Positions 8,903-17,789 of a stretch of 64,000 bases of DNA are shown one piece after another. Made by a program: the position numbers and the translations under genes. The stretch spans positions 1-64,000 of the forward strand of contig JARQPW010000002.1 of the NCBI GenBank assembly GCA_029577135.1. The letters run 5' to 3'. How positions within the stretch are numbered: position 1 is the first letter of the stretch; the number at the start of each line of letters is the position of its first letter. Below the pieces are notes generated by a model. That model made no database searches, was not told where the DNA came from, and saw only the letters and a program-made list of their open reading frames with translations. The DNA is from Acidimicrobiales bacterium (lineage in GTDB: Bacteria > Actinomycetota > Acidimicrobiia > Acidimicrobiales > MedAcidi-G1).

Positions 8903-11900
8903 ATGTGCGGCATCATCGCGGTGCTTCGGCGCCCCGCCACCCGCTCGGCCCCCTTGGCCGACGCAGTGGTCGCCCCCATCCGACGGGCCGCCGACCTGCT
9001 CGGCGCAGGCGATCCCGTCGACCTCGCCGAGGCTGCGGGTTGCCTGGAGGAGGTCGACGCCCTCCTCGGGGGTACCCCGGGGCTCGAGTCCCTGCTCGGC
9101 ACGGGCGGCCTGCTCGACGCAGTCGCCGAGGACCTGGCGGGCGTGCGCACACAGTTCGCGTCCGTCGAGTCTGCGCTCGAGGCCCGCATCGGTGACCGGG
9201 AAGCGGGAAACGCAGCGCTGGTGCGGCTCCGGGACGCCGCCTGGGCGATCTCCAACGACCGCCTGGGTGCCGCCCGTGGCGTGTCCGCACTCTCCTCGAC
9301 GGCCGATCCGCCCAGCCGATCCGGACAGGCGGTCCTCCTGTCGGTCCAGCAGGCGCTCAGCGCACTCGACCGCCTGGAGGTGCGGGGCCGCGACTCCGCC
9401 GGGCTCCAGGTCACCCTCTGGAACCACGGACTCGACGTGTCTGACCCGGCCATCGCTGCGCTGTTGGCCACGCGGACGTCCGACCCGCTCCTGCGCTCGG
9501 GGAGCGCCCGGGTGCTCCCCGGGGGCGGTCTGGCGCTGGTCGTCAAGACGGCCGCCGAGATCGGGGAGCTGGGCGACAACACGTCGGCGTTGCGCCGGGC
9601 GCTCGTCGGCGACGAACTCCTGGCCCGTGCCCTCGCCGGCGAGGCGGTCCGGGGATCGGTGCTCGGGCACACCAGGTGGGCCAGCTTCGGGATCATCGCC
9701 GAGGCCAACGCCCATCCGCTCGACTCGACGGGCAGCGACGGCGTCGCGCCGGGCCGCTTCGTGTCGGCCGTCCAGAACGGCGATGTCGACAACCACGCCG
9801 ACCTGGTCGTTTCCGAACGCCTCGACGTGCCCGATGCCATCACGACCGATGCGAAGGTCGTGCCGCTCCTGTGCGCCCGCCACCTCGACGCCGGCGAGTC
9901 GCCCGACGAGGCGTTCCGCCGGGCGGTCCGGGCCTTCGAGGGGTCGCTTGCCATTGCCGCGTCGTTCGGTGCGACGCCCGACCGCCTCCACCTGTCGCTT
10001 CGGGGCAGCGGCCAGGCCCTCTACGTCGGCCTCGCCGAGGATGCATTCATCGTGGCCAGCGAGCCCTACGGCGTGGTCGAACTCACCATCGACTATGTCC
10101 GCATGGACGGCGAGGTGCCGGCCGAAGCGGACAACCCCGCGACCCGGGGGCAGTTGATCGAACTGGACGGCTCCGCAGCAGGCACGTTGGCGGGGATGCG
10201 CCGCCGGTCCTTCGACGGCCACGACCTTCCGTTGGGCGACGACGACGTTGCCCGGGCCGGCATCACCACCCGGGACATCGACCGGGGCGACCACCCCCAC
10301 TACCTCCTGAAGGAGATCGGTGAGTCGCCCGACTCGGTGCGGTCCACCCTCCGGGGCCGGCTCCTCGAGGATTCCGACGGGCTGGTCGTCTCGATGGCGC
10401 CCGGGGTCATGTCCGACTCGCTGCGGGCCGACCTGGCGTCAGGGCGGATCTCGAAGGTGGTCGTCATCGGCCAGGGCACTGCAGCGATCGCCGGTGACGC
10501 GGTGGCCGGCGCCATCGGTGCCGAGCTCGTGAGCACCGGGATCAACGTCTCGTCCCGGCCCGCCACGGAGCTCTCCGGCTTCGGACTGCAGCCCGACATG
10601 GCCGACACGCTGGTCGTTGCCATCAGCCAGTCGGGTACGACCACCGACACCAACCGCACCGTCGACCTGGTCCGCTCCCGCGGCGGACGGGTCCTGGCGA
10701 TCGTCAACCGCCGCAACAGCGACCTGACCGACCGTGCCGACGGTGTGCTCTACACCTCCGACGGTCGCGACGTCGAGATGAGCGTCGCCTCCACGAAGGC
10801 GTTCTACGCCCAGGTCGTGGCGGGCTTCCTGCTCGGTGCCGCCCTGGCCGACGCCGTGGGTGCCCCGGGCGCTCCCGACCGCGCCGGCCTGCTCGCAGGG
10901 CTCCGCTCGTTGCCCGACGCCATGGCGCAGGTGTTCGCCGGCCGGGAGCGGATCGCCGACCTGGCAATCCGCTACGCGCCCGGCCGCCGCTACTGGGCGG
11001 TGGTCGGCAACGGAGCGAACCTCGTCGCCGCCCGCGAGATCCGGATCAAGCTCTCGGAGCTCTGCTACAAGGCGATCGCCGCCGACGCCACCGAGGACAA
11101 GAAGCACATCGACCTCTCGTCGGAACCGTTGATCCTCGTCTGCGTCAACGGCCTTTCGGGTTCGACCATCGACGACGTGGCCAAGGAGGTGGCGATCTTC
11201 AGGGCCCACCAGGCGGCGCCCCTCGTGATCACGGACGCCCCGTGGCGGTATCCCGAGGCCCTCGACGTCGTTGAGGTGCCGGTGGTGCACCCCCGACTGG
11301 CCTTCGTGCTGGCCACGATGGTCGGCCACCTGTTCGGCTACGAGGCCGCCCTGGCGATCGACGCCCAGGCCCATCCGCTCCGCGAGGCACATGCCGCCAT
11401 CGAACAGGCGGCTGCCGGTGAGATGGGCGGATCCTTCGACGAGGCCGCAGGTGGACCGGGGGGCGATGCCCTCTTCGACGCCGTCCGCGAGCGCCTCCTG
11501 CCCTGCGCCGGCCGCTTCCACGACGAGCTCCGCTCCGGCCGCCTCAACGGTCACCTCGAGGCCGCCACTGCGGTCCGCCTTGCGTCGTTGTTCCGGTATG
11601 CCCTCGGTGACGTTCCCCTGGAGTCGTACCAGCGAGAGTTCGGCAGGGTCGGCACGCCCGCCCTCGTCCTCGACGACCTGGCCTCGGCCCTGACGGTCGC
11701 CATCGAGGAGCTCGCCCGTCCCGTGGACGCCATCAAGCACCAGGCCAAGACCGTCACGGTCGGCATCTCGCGAACCGACGAGACCCTCCTCGAGGCCCGA
11801 CTCACCCGTGCCCTGCTCGATGCCGGTGCGCCCCGGGACGGCCTCACCTACCGGACGCTCCGCCTGCTGCTGGCCCTCGACCCGGCCGTGGCCGAGATCA

Positions 11901-12349
11901 ACGGGTTCACCCGGTACCGGCTCGACGGTGTCGACGGTCCGACGCCGACTGCGGCGATCGTGGACCGTGGCGGGGTCTCGAGCGGGATCCCCTCGCGCAC
12001 CGAACGCGATCCGGCACTGCGGGGCACCAAGCACGGAGTTGCGGCGGATCGCGAGGTGCTCGTCACCCGGGGTGCCCACGACGGCCGGACGATCGTGCTC
12101 GTGCCCGAGGTCAAGGACGCCGAGGCCGTTGGGCTCACGCTGCTCCATGTCACGATCGTCGACCGGCTGCAGCCGGCCACGGTGCGCAGCGTCCTAGAGG
12201 GCTACCACAACCGCTACGGCGAGATCCGCGACGCCGTGTGCGAGACCGAGCCCTCGCTGCGCGACGACCTGTTGGCGGCGCTCGCCGTCGAGGACCTGTT
12301 GACCGACGAGGTCGGCGTCATCGCCGACCGCCTCCGCAGCAGGTCCTGA
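8903..12349 (+). CDS. glmS: Giant glucosamine-6-phosphate synthase (GlmS) with insertions
   Basis: Makes glucosamine-6-phosphate from fructose-6-phosphate and glutamine. At 1148 residues it is nearly twice the usual 610. Glutaminase parts seen: MCGI (nucleophile C2), LEVRGRDSAG (158-167), HTRWAS (256-261), QNGDVDN and TDAKVV. About 130 residues of mostly helical, unrecognised sequence are inserted between MCGI and LEVRG. The isomerase half has KEIGESPDSV, SIS domain 1 (about 510-650) with SQSGTTTDT and VASTKAF, and SIS domain 2 (about 690-840) with ELCYK and KKHIDLSSEP. The AKSVTVE peptide normally ending GlmS appears as QAKTVTVG with K949, after a roughly 105-residue spacer and before about 195 further residues. 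Assignment is firm; the extra parts are of unknown role. Confidence 0.92.
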   Translation: MCGIIAVLRRPATRSAPLADAVVAPIRRAADLLGAGDPVDLAEAAGCLEEVDALLGGTPGLESLLGTGGLLDAVAEDLAGVRTQFASVESALEARIGDREAGNAALVRLRDAAWAISNDRLGAARGVSALSSTADPPSRSGQAVLLSVQQALSALDRLEVRGRDSAGLQVTLWNHGLDVSDPAIAALLATRTSDPLLRSGSARVLPGGGLALVVKTAAEIGELGDNTSALRRALVGDELLARALAGEAVRGSVLGHTRWASFGIIAEANAHPLDSTGSDGVAPGRFVSAVQNGDVDNHADLVVSERLDVPDAITTDAKVVPLLCARHLDAGESPDEAFRRAVRAFEGSLAIAASFGATPDRLHLSLRGSGQALYVGLAEDAFIVASEPYGVVELTIDYVRMDGEVPAEADNPATRGQLIELDGSAAGTLAGMRRRSFDGHDLPLGDDDVARAGITTRDIDRGDHPHYLLKEIGESPDSVRSTLRGRLLEDSDGLVVSMAPGVMSDSLRADLASGRISKVVVIGQGTAAIAGDAVAGAIGAELVSTGINVSSRPATELSGFGLQPDMADTLVVAISQSGTTTDTNRTVDLVRSRGGRVLAIVNRRNSDLTDRADGVLYTSDGRDVEMSVASTKAFYAQVVAGFLLGAALADAVGAPGAPDRAGLLAGLRSLPDAMAQVFAGRERIADLAIRYAPGRRYWAVVGNGANLVAAREIRIKLSELCYKAIAADATEDKKHIDLSSEPLILVCVNGLSGSTIDDVAKEVAIFRAHQAAPLVITDAPWRYPEALDVVEVPVVHPRLAFVLATMVGHLFGYEAALAIDAQAHPLREAHAAIEQAAAGEMGGSFDEAAGGPGGDALFDAVRERLLPCAGRFHDELRSGRLNGHLEAATAVRLASLFRYALGDVPLESYQREFGRVGTPALVLDDLASALTVAIEELARPVDAIKHQAKTVTVGISRTDETLLEARLTRALLDAGAPRDGLTYRTLRLLLALDPAVAEINGFTRYRLDGVDGPTPTAAIVDRGGVSSGIPSRTERDPALRGTKHGVAADREVLVTRGAHDGRTIVLVPEVKDAEAVGLTLLHVTIVDRLQPATVRSVLEGYHNRYGEIRDAVCETEPSLRDDLLAALAVEDLLTDEVGVIADRLRSRS

Positions 12350-12365
12350 GCCCCCCGGTTTCGAC

Positions 12366-12731
12366 ATGATCGGCATCGGGACTGACCTCGTCGACATCGA
12401 GCGGTTCCGCCGGTCGCTCGAGCGCACGCCCGGGTTGCGGGACCGACTGTTCCGTCCCGACGAGCGCGCCTACGCCGACCAGCGCGGCGATCCTGCCGAA
12501 CGCTATGCGAGTCGGTTCGCCGCCAAGGAGGCTGCCCTGAAGGCCCTCGGCCTCGGCCTCGGCGGCATGGCCATGTACGACATCGAGGTGGTTCGAGCCG
12601 AGTCGGGCGCCCCCTCGCTGCTGCTGCACGGCGAGGCGGCCGAGACGGCGGCCGCAGCGGGCGTCACCGGGTGGCTGGTCACGATCTCGCACACCGACAC
12701 GGTCGCCCAAGCCGTGGTCGTGGCACGCTGA
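12366..12731 (+). CDS. acpS: Holo-[acyl-carrier-protein] synthase
   Basis: Transfers 4'-phosphopantetheine from CoA to acyl carrier protein. The 121-residue product has the two family motifs: GIGTDLVDIERF, whose Asp binds magnesium, and FAAKEAALKALG, whose Glu is the second ligand. The C-terminal strand ISHTDTVAQAVVV is normal. It starts 16 nt after glmS and ends 4 nt before the NAD(P)HX repair gene, an order shared with other actinobacteria (glmS-acpS-nnr-alr). Confidence 0.95.
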   Translation: MIGIGTDLVDIERFRRSLERTPGLRDRLFRPDERAYADQRGDPAERYASRFAAKEAALKALGLGLGGMAMYDIEVVRAESGAPSLLLHGEAAETAAAAGVTGWLVTISHTDTVAQAVVVAR

Positions 12732-12735
12732 GGGG

Positions 12736-14088
12736 ATGCTGCCGGTCGCCACACCCGAGGAGATGGCGGCCATCGATGCCGCCTCCACCGAGTCGTTCGA
12801 CGTGCTCGTCGGCCGTGCCGGTGCTGCCGTAGCCCGCGCAGCGCTCGACATGCTGGGCGGAGCCGACGGCCGCCGGGTCGTGGTGGTTGCCGGCAGGGGA
12901 TCGAACGGCGCCGATGGACGGGTGGCCGGCAAGCAGTTGAGCGAGCTGGGTGCGCAGGTTCAGGTGTTCGACGCCGAAGCGGCGCCCGCCGAACTCCCCG
13001 CAGCCGACCTCGTGGTCGACGCAGCGTACGGCACCGGCCTGAGCCGTCCCTATGCGGCTCCGGCCACCGACTCCCCCGTGTTGGCCGTCGACCTCCCTTC
13101 CGGGATCGACGGCCTGACCGGTTGTGAACTGGGTTCCCCGGTGGTTGCTGAGCGGACGGTCACGTTCGCCGCCCTCAAGCCGGGCCACCTGCTGGGACAG
13201 GGGCCGGAGCACTGTGGCGAGGTGTCGTTGGTCGACATCGGCCTCGACGTCTCGATGGTCGGGGCCGCACTGGTCGAGCCGTCCGATGTGGCGGCACTGG
13301 TGCCGGCGCGGCCCCGGGACGACCACAAGTGGAAGAGCGCCTGTTGGGTCGTCGCCGGGTCGCCGGGGATGGAGGGGGCTGCCCACCTCGCCGCCCGTGC
13401 CGCCCAACGCTCCGGTGCCGGCTACGTGCGGCTCTCGGTGCCGGGCGGCGGTTCGGCCCTTGCCGCTCCGCTCGAGGTGGTGGCCGACCCGATCCCGTCG
13501 GACCTCACCGCACCGGACGACCACGACCGCTTCGCAGCCCTCGTCCTGGGTCCGGGCCTCGGACCGGTCGCCGGTGACGCCGTCCGGTCCCTGCTCGAGG
13601 CCTTCACCGGCCCGGTGGTGGTCGACGGTGACGGCCTGCGGGCGCTCGGGCCGGTCGATGCCCTGCTCCGCCCCGCACCGACGGTCCTCACCCCGCACGA
13701 CGGCGAGTTCGAGCGCCTGACCGGCTCCCGTCCCGGCCCCGACCGCCTGTCGGCCGCCCGTGGACTCGCCGGGGCCTCGGGAGCCGTGGTCCTGCTCAAG
13801 GGCCCGACCACGGTCGTCGCCGAACCGGGTGGCAGGGTCCTGCTGGCGGCGTCCGGCGACCAACGACTGGCAACGGCCGGCTCGGGCGACGTCCTGGCGG
13901 GGATCATCGGTGCCTTCCTTGCCCGGGGGGCCGATCCCCTCGAGGCGGCTGCCGCTGCCGCCGTCGTCCACGGCCTGACGGTCCGGGACCTGCCGGCGAT
14001 CGGGGTGGTGGCCGGCGACCTCGACCAACGCCTGCCCGAGTTGCTGTCCTCCCTGTTGGCGGACGGATCAGCGGAGGAGGGGGCCTGA
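12736..14088 (+). CDS. nnr: Bifunctional NAD(P)HX epimerase/dehydratase
   Basis: Repairs hydrated NADH and NADPH. The N-terminal YjeF domain (about residues 1-185) epimerises the R and S hydrates, with AGRGSNGADGRVAG and DAAYGTGL visible. The C-terminal kinase-like domain (about 195-450) removes water using ADP or ATP, with TPHDGEFERLTG and the nucleotide loop ATAGSGDVLAGIIGA. The 450-residue length is a little under the usual 480-500. It overlaps the alr start by one base (TGATG at 14086-14090), so coupling is likely. Confidence 0.94.
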   Translation: MLPVATPEEMAAIDAASTESFDVLVGRAGAAVARAALDMLGGADGRRVVVVAGRGSNGADGRVAGKQLSELGAQVQVFDAEAAPAELPAADLVVDAAYGTGLSRPYAAPATDSPVLAVDLPSGIDGLTGCELGSPVVAERTVTFAALKPGHLLGQGPEHCGEVSLVDIGLDVSMVGAALVEPSDVAALVPARPRDDHKWKSACWVVAGSPGMEGAAHLAARAAQRSGAGYVRLSVPGGGSALAAPLEVVADPIPSDLTAPDDHDRFAALVLGPGLGPVAGDAVRSLLEAFTGPVVVDGDGLRALGPVDALLRPAPTVLTPHDGEFERLTGSRPGPDRLSAARGLAGASGAVVLLKGPTTVVAEPGGRVLLAASGDQRLATAGSGDVLAGIIGAFLARGADPLEAAAAAAVVHGLTVRDLPAIGVVAGDLDQRLPELLSSLLADGSAEEGA

Positions 14089-15182
14089 TGCGTCCGACCT
14101 GGTGCGACATCGACCTGGACGCCATCCGACACAACGTGGGCGTCCTGGGCGCCCTTGCGGGGGAGGCGGCGCTGTGTGCCGTCGTCAAGGCCGATGCGTA
14201 CCGGCACGGCGCCGTCCCGGTCGCACGGGCGGCGGCGGAGGCCGGTGCGACCTGGTTGGGGGTCGCCCTCGTCGAGGAGGCCGCCGAGCTCCGTGCAGCC
14301 GGCCTGGATGTCCCGATCCTGGTGCTCAGCGAGCCAACTCCCGGCGAGATGGCTGCGGTCGCCGAACTTGGCGGCGTGCGGCCCACGGTCTATTCCGAGG
14401 CGGGCATCGACGCCTTCGCCTCCGCTGCACCCGGTGCGCCGGTCCACCTGAAGGTCGACACCGGGATGCACCGGGTGGGGGCGGCGCCCGCCGATGCCAC
14501 GGACCGGGCCCGCCGGGCGCTCGGGGCCGGACTGGTGCTCGAAGGGGTGTTCACGCACTTCGCAGTCGCCGACGCCCCTGCAGATCCGTTTACCGGCGTC
14601 CAGGTCGGGCGTTTCGACGCCGTGCTGGCCGACCTCGCCGAACACGGCATCCATCCCGAGCTGGTCCACCTGGCGAACACCGCCGGGCTGATCACGAGTC
14701 CCGGGGCCCGCCGGTCGCTGGTCCGGGCCGGGATCGGAATCTACGGCGTGGCCCCGTCGCCGGAACTGGCCGCTGCCTGTGCCGACCTGGGTCTGCGGCC
14801 TGCGGCCCGTCTCCGCAGCGAGGTCCGCCATGTCCACGTCGTCGAGGCGGGCGAGGGCGTCTCCTACGGGCGCCGGTGGCGGACCGGGGAGCCGACCCAC
14901 CTGGCGACGGTCCCGGTCGGCTACGCCGACGGGATCACCCGTGCCTGGTGGGATGGCGGTTCGGTGCTGGTCGGTGGCCGACGACGACCCATCCGTGGAG
15001 TCGTCACCATGGACCAGTTGGTGGTCGAGGTGGACGGTGACGTGGCTGTGGGCGACGAGGTGGTGCTGCTGGGCGGGCAGGGCCACGAGAGCATCAGCGT
15101 CGAAGAGGTGGCGGCCTCCCTGGACACCATCACCTACGAGGTGCTGGTGTCTCTCGGGGCCCGTGTGCCAAGGCGCCACTGA
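14088..15182 (+). CDS. alr: Alanine racemase
   Basis: A PLP enzyme that makes D-alanine for peptidoglycan. The PLP lysine is K34 in VVKADAYRHG; the usual Gly after Tyr is Arg here, a mild deviation. The second catalytic residue, Tyr in GVSYGRRWR, and the substrate loop TMDQLVVEV are present. The 364 residues match the family. It is coupled to the upstream NAD(P)HX repair gene by a one-base overlap; the next gene starts 15 nt later, so this looks like one long operon from glmS onward. Confidence 0.95.
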   Translation: MRPTWCDIDLDAIRHNVGVLGALAGEAALCAVVKADAYRHGAVPVARAAAEAGATWLGVALVEEAAELRAAGLDVPILVLSEPTPGEMAAVAELGGVRPTVYSEAGIDAFASAAPGAPVHLKVDTGMHRVGAAPADATDRARRALGAGLVLEGVFTHFAVADAPADPFTGVQVGRFDAVLADLAEHGIHPELVHLANTAGLITSPGARRSLVRAGIGIYGVAPSPELAAACADLGLRPAARLRSEVRHVHVVEAGEGVSYGRRWRTGEPTHLATVPVGYADGITRAWWDGGSVLVGGRRRPIRGVVTMDQLVVEVDGDVAVGDEVVLLGGQGHESISVEEVAASLDTITYEVLVSLGARVPRRH

Positions 15183-15197
15183 AGCGACGCCGGTCCG

Positions 15198-16325
15198 ATG
15201 ACGCTCCGGGTGCTGCTGGTCGAACCGTTCCACGGCGGGTCCCATGCTTCCTGGGCCGAGGGCCTCGCCACCCACAGCCGCCACGAGGTCGAAACCGTGT
15301 CGCTGCCCGGCACCTCCTGGCGTTGGCGGATGCGCGGGGCGTCGGTGAGCCTGGCTGAGGCGACCCACGACGCGGTCGCCGCCGGCGGCCCACCCGACGT
15401 GGTCCTGGCGAGCGGAATGTTCGACCTGCCGGCGTGGCTGGGCCTCACGCGACGCATCCTCGGCGACCCTCCGGTCGTGCTGTACCTGCACGAGAACCAG
15501 TTGGGCTACCCGCTCAGTGCCAACCAGCGGGCCGACGACGAGTTCCCGTTGGCCAACTGGCGCTCGATGGTCGCCGCCGACGAGGTGTGGTGCAACTCCC
15601 GCTTTCAACTCGACGAACTGCTGGGCGGCCTGCCGGCACTGCTCGACCGGTCTCCCGACGAGTCCCATGCCCACCTGCTGGGTGAAGTCTCGGGGCGATG
15701 CTCGGTGGTGCCGGTCGGCGTCGACCTGGCGGACGTGCCGGACCCGGGCGACGGGGAGGATCCGGCCGACGACCCGCCGTTGGTGCTCTGGAACCACCGG
15801 TGGGACCACGACAAGAACCCGGTGGAGGTGTTCCGGGCGCTCGCCAGGCTGGCCGACGAGGGACTCGGCTTCGAGGTGGCGATCGTCGGCGAGAACGTCC
15901 GGACCGATCCCCGTGAGATGGAGGAGGCCCGCCTGGCATTGGGCGACCGGGTGGTGCAGTTCGGCCACCTGCCCCGCGTCGACTACGTGGTGCTGCTCGG
16001 ACGGGCCGACGTGGTCGTCAGCGCCGCACACCATGAGTACTTCGGGATCTCGGTGGTCGAGGCGGTGGCAGCCGGCGCCGTGCCGGTCCTCCCGGACCGC
16101 CTGAGCTACCCGGAGGTGGTGCCGGTGGCGTGGCACGGGTCGTCCCTGTACCCGGACGGCGGGCTCACCACCCGGCTCCGGGAGGTCCTCACCGACCTGC
16201 CGGCGTGGCGGGCACGGTGCGAGGGCCTGCCCGCGGCGATGCGCCGTTTCGACTGGCGGGAGGTCGCCGGCACCTACGACGATGGGCTCGGGGCACTTGC
16301 CGCGCGGTACGGTCGGGCACCATGA
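15198..16325 (+). CDS. DUF3524 glycosyltransferase, tRNA-queuosine mannosyltransferase-like
   Basis: A 375-residue GT4-type glycosyltransferase with an N-terminal DUF3524 domain. That domain is characteristic of the QTMAN/GTDC1 family, whose animal member mannosylates queuosine in tRNA-Asp. Signature pieces are EPFHGGSH (residues 9-16), SLPGTSWRWRMRGAS, and HENQLGYP starting at H98. The C-terminal GT-B half has NHRWDHDKNP, FGHLPRVDYV and HEYFGISVVEA. The bacterial substrate is unproven; no queuosine synthesis gene lies in this window. The stop overlaps the next ATG by 4 nt (ATGA). Confidence 0.85.
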   Translation: MTLRVLLVEPFHGGSHASWAEGLATHSRHEVETVSLPGTSWRWRMRGASVSLAEATHDAVAAGGPPDVVLASGMFDLPAWLGLTRRILGDPPVVLYLHENQLGYPLSANQRADDEFPLANWRSMVAADEVWCNSRFQLDELLGGLPALLDRSPDESHAHLLGEVSGRCSVVPVGVDLADVPDPGDGEDPADDPPLVLWNHRWDHDKNPVEVFRALARLADEGLGFEVAIVGENVRTDPREMEEARLALGDRVVQFGHLPRVDYVVLLGRADVVVSAAHHEYFGISVVEAVAAGAVPVLPDRLSYPEVVPVAWHGSSLYPDGGLTTRLREVLTDLPAWRARCEGLPAAMRRFDWREVAGTYDDGLGALAARYGRAP

Positions 16326-17191
16326 GATTCCCGATCGACGGGGTGCGGATCGGCCACTGGACCGACGATTCGGCCCGGACCGGCTGCACCGTCGTTCTGC
16401 TGCCCGCCGGGACCGTGGCCTCGGGCGAGGTCCGGGGTGGTGCGCCCGCCACCCGCGAGTTCGACCTGCTGGTCCCCGAGCGGTCCGTCGACCACGTCGA
16501 CGCTGTGGTGCTCACCGGCGGGTCGGCCTTCGGGCTCGCCGCCGCCGACGGGGTGGTGGCCCACCTCGAGGCCGGGGGCCTGGGGTTCCCGACGGGTGCC
16601 GGGCCGGTCCCGATCGTGGTGGCCATGGCGCTGTTCGACCTCTTGGAGGGCCGGGCGGACGTGCGGCCCGGTCCTGCGGAGGGCCGGGCGGCGGCCGAGG
16701 CGGCGACGGCCGAGGCGGCGACGGGTCGGGTCGGCGTAGGCACAGGTGCGACCGTGGGCACCTGGCGCGGGCGCGAGCACGCCCGTCCGGGGGGCCTGGG
16801 CATTGGGACGGCCCGGCGGGGCGACGTGGTCGTGGCGGCGGTCGTGGCGGTGAACGCCTCCGGCAACCCGGACGACGGTATGGCGTCGGCGGCGGTCGCC
16901 GACGGCACGTTCGCCGCCTGGCCGGCCGGCGACGTGGAGGCCTTCGGCGGTCGCCAGAACACGACCATCGGCGTCGTCGTGACGAACGCCGTGCTCAGCA
17001 AGGGCGAATGCCTGCTGGTCGCCCAGTCGGGGCACGACGGCCTGGCCCGGGCGCTGTTCCCCGTGCACCTCTCGACCGACGGCGACGCCCTGGTCGCAGC
17101 GGCAACGGGAGAGATCCAGGATGCAGCCCCCGACCTGGTTCGCGTGTTGGCCGTGGCAGCGGTGGAACGCGCCATCCGAATCGCCACCTGA
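16322..17191 (+). CDS. P1 (S58) family Ntn-hydrolase, NylC-like
   Basis: A 289-residue member of the DmpA/NylC (P1) family, self-cleaving aminopeptidases or amide hydrolases. Seen: the N-terminal GVRIGHWTD, LTGGSAFGLAAADGV, GVGTGATVG and the late motif GRQNTTIGVVVTNA. In NylC the chain cleaves between Asn and Thr to free the Thr nucleophile. The matching pair here is N213/T214, predicting subunits of about 22 and 8 kDa. ATG 16322 gives the family N-terminus; the same frame extends upstream within the preceding gene but carries no family sequence. The substrate is unknown. Confidence 0.88.
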   Translation: MRFPIDGVRIGHWTDDSARTGCTVVLLPAGTVASGEVRGGAPATREFDLLVPERSVDHVDAVVLTGGSAFGLAAADGVVAHLEAGGLGFPTGAGPVPIVVAMALFDLLEGRADVRPGPAEGRAAAEAATAEAATGRVGVGTGATVGTWRGREHARPGGLGIGTARRGDVVVAAVVAVNASGNPDDGMASAAVADGTFAAWPAGDVEAFGGRQNTTIGVVVTNAVLSKGECLLVAQSGHDGLARALFPVHLSTDGDALVAAATGEIQDAAPDLVRVLAVAAVERAIRIAT

Positions 17192-17201
17192 GGCCCGTCG
17201 G

Positions 17202-17207
17202 TACGCT
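17202..17207 (+). promoter_or_regulatory. -10 box (TACGCT) of a predicted leaderless promoter
   Basis: TACGCT ends 6 nt before the GTG at 17214, placing the expected transcription start at or next to the start codon. No ribosome site precedes the GTG. Confidence 0.6.
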
Positions 17208-17213
17208 TGACGG

Positions 17214-17789
17214 GTGTCCGACCCGTCTCCTGCGCCCATCCGCCTGTCGCTACTGGCCGAGGAGGCCTCGGGCTGTACCCGCTGCGCACTTGCCGAGGGC
17301 CGGAAGCAGGTGGTGTTCGGCGACGGCTCGCCGACTGCAGACCTCATGTTCGTCGGTGAGGGTCCGGGCGCACAGGAAGACGAGCAGGGGCTGCCGTTCG
17401 TCGGCCGTTCGGGCAGGTTGCTCGACCGTCTGCTGCAGGAGGAGGTCGGGATCGACCGCAGCGCCTGCTACATCACCAACGTGGTGAAGTGCCGGCCCCC
17501 GGGCAACCGCGACCCGAAGCCCGACGAGATCGTCGCCTGCCGCCCGTACCTGAGTGAGCAGTTGGCGCTGGTGGACCCGGCGGTCATTGTGACGCTCGGA
17601 AACTTCGCCTCGAAGCTGCTGCTCGACACCGAGACCGGCATCACGAAGTTGCGGGGACGCTCCTACGGGTACGCCGGCCGAAGCCTGGTGCCGACCTTCC
17701 ACCCGGCGGCAGCCCTCCGGGGTGGCGCCGACGTCCTCGCCAAGTTGCGCTCCGACCTGGTCCGCGCCAAGTTGCTGATGTCCCGATGA
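17214..17789 (+). CDS. Type 4 uracil-DNA glycosylase (Fe-S)
   Basis: Removes uracil from DNA to start base-excision repair. The 191-residue protein has the family 4 features: GEGPGAQEDEQGLPFVGRSG in the active site, HPAAALRG near the C-terminus, and four cysteines expected to hold a [4Fe-4S] cluster (CTRC early, then one in VKCRPPGNRDP and one in ACRPYL). The GTG start is supported by a -10 box 6 nt upstream and by the family N-terminus. It overlaps tsaE by 4 nt (ATGA). Confidence 0.93.
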   Translation: MSDPSPAPIRLSLLAEEASGCTRCALAEGRKQVVFGDGSPTADLMFVGEGPGAQEDEQGLPFVGRSGRLLDRLLQEEVGIDRSACYITNVVKCRPPGNRDPKPDEIVACRPYLSEQLALVDPAVIVTLGNFASKLLLDTETGITKLRGRSYGYAGRSLVPTFHPAAALRGGADVLAKLRSDLVRAKLLMSR

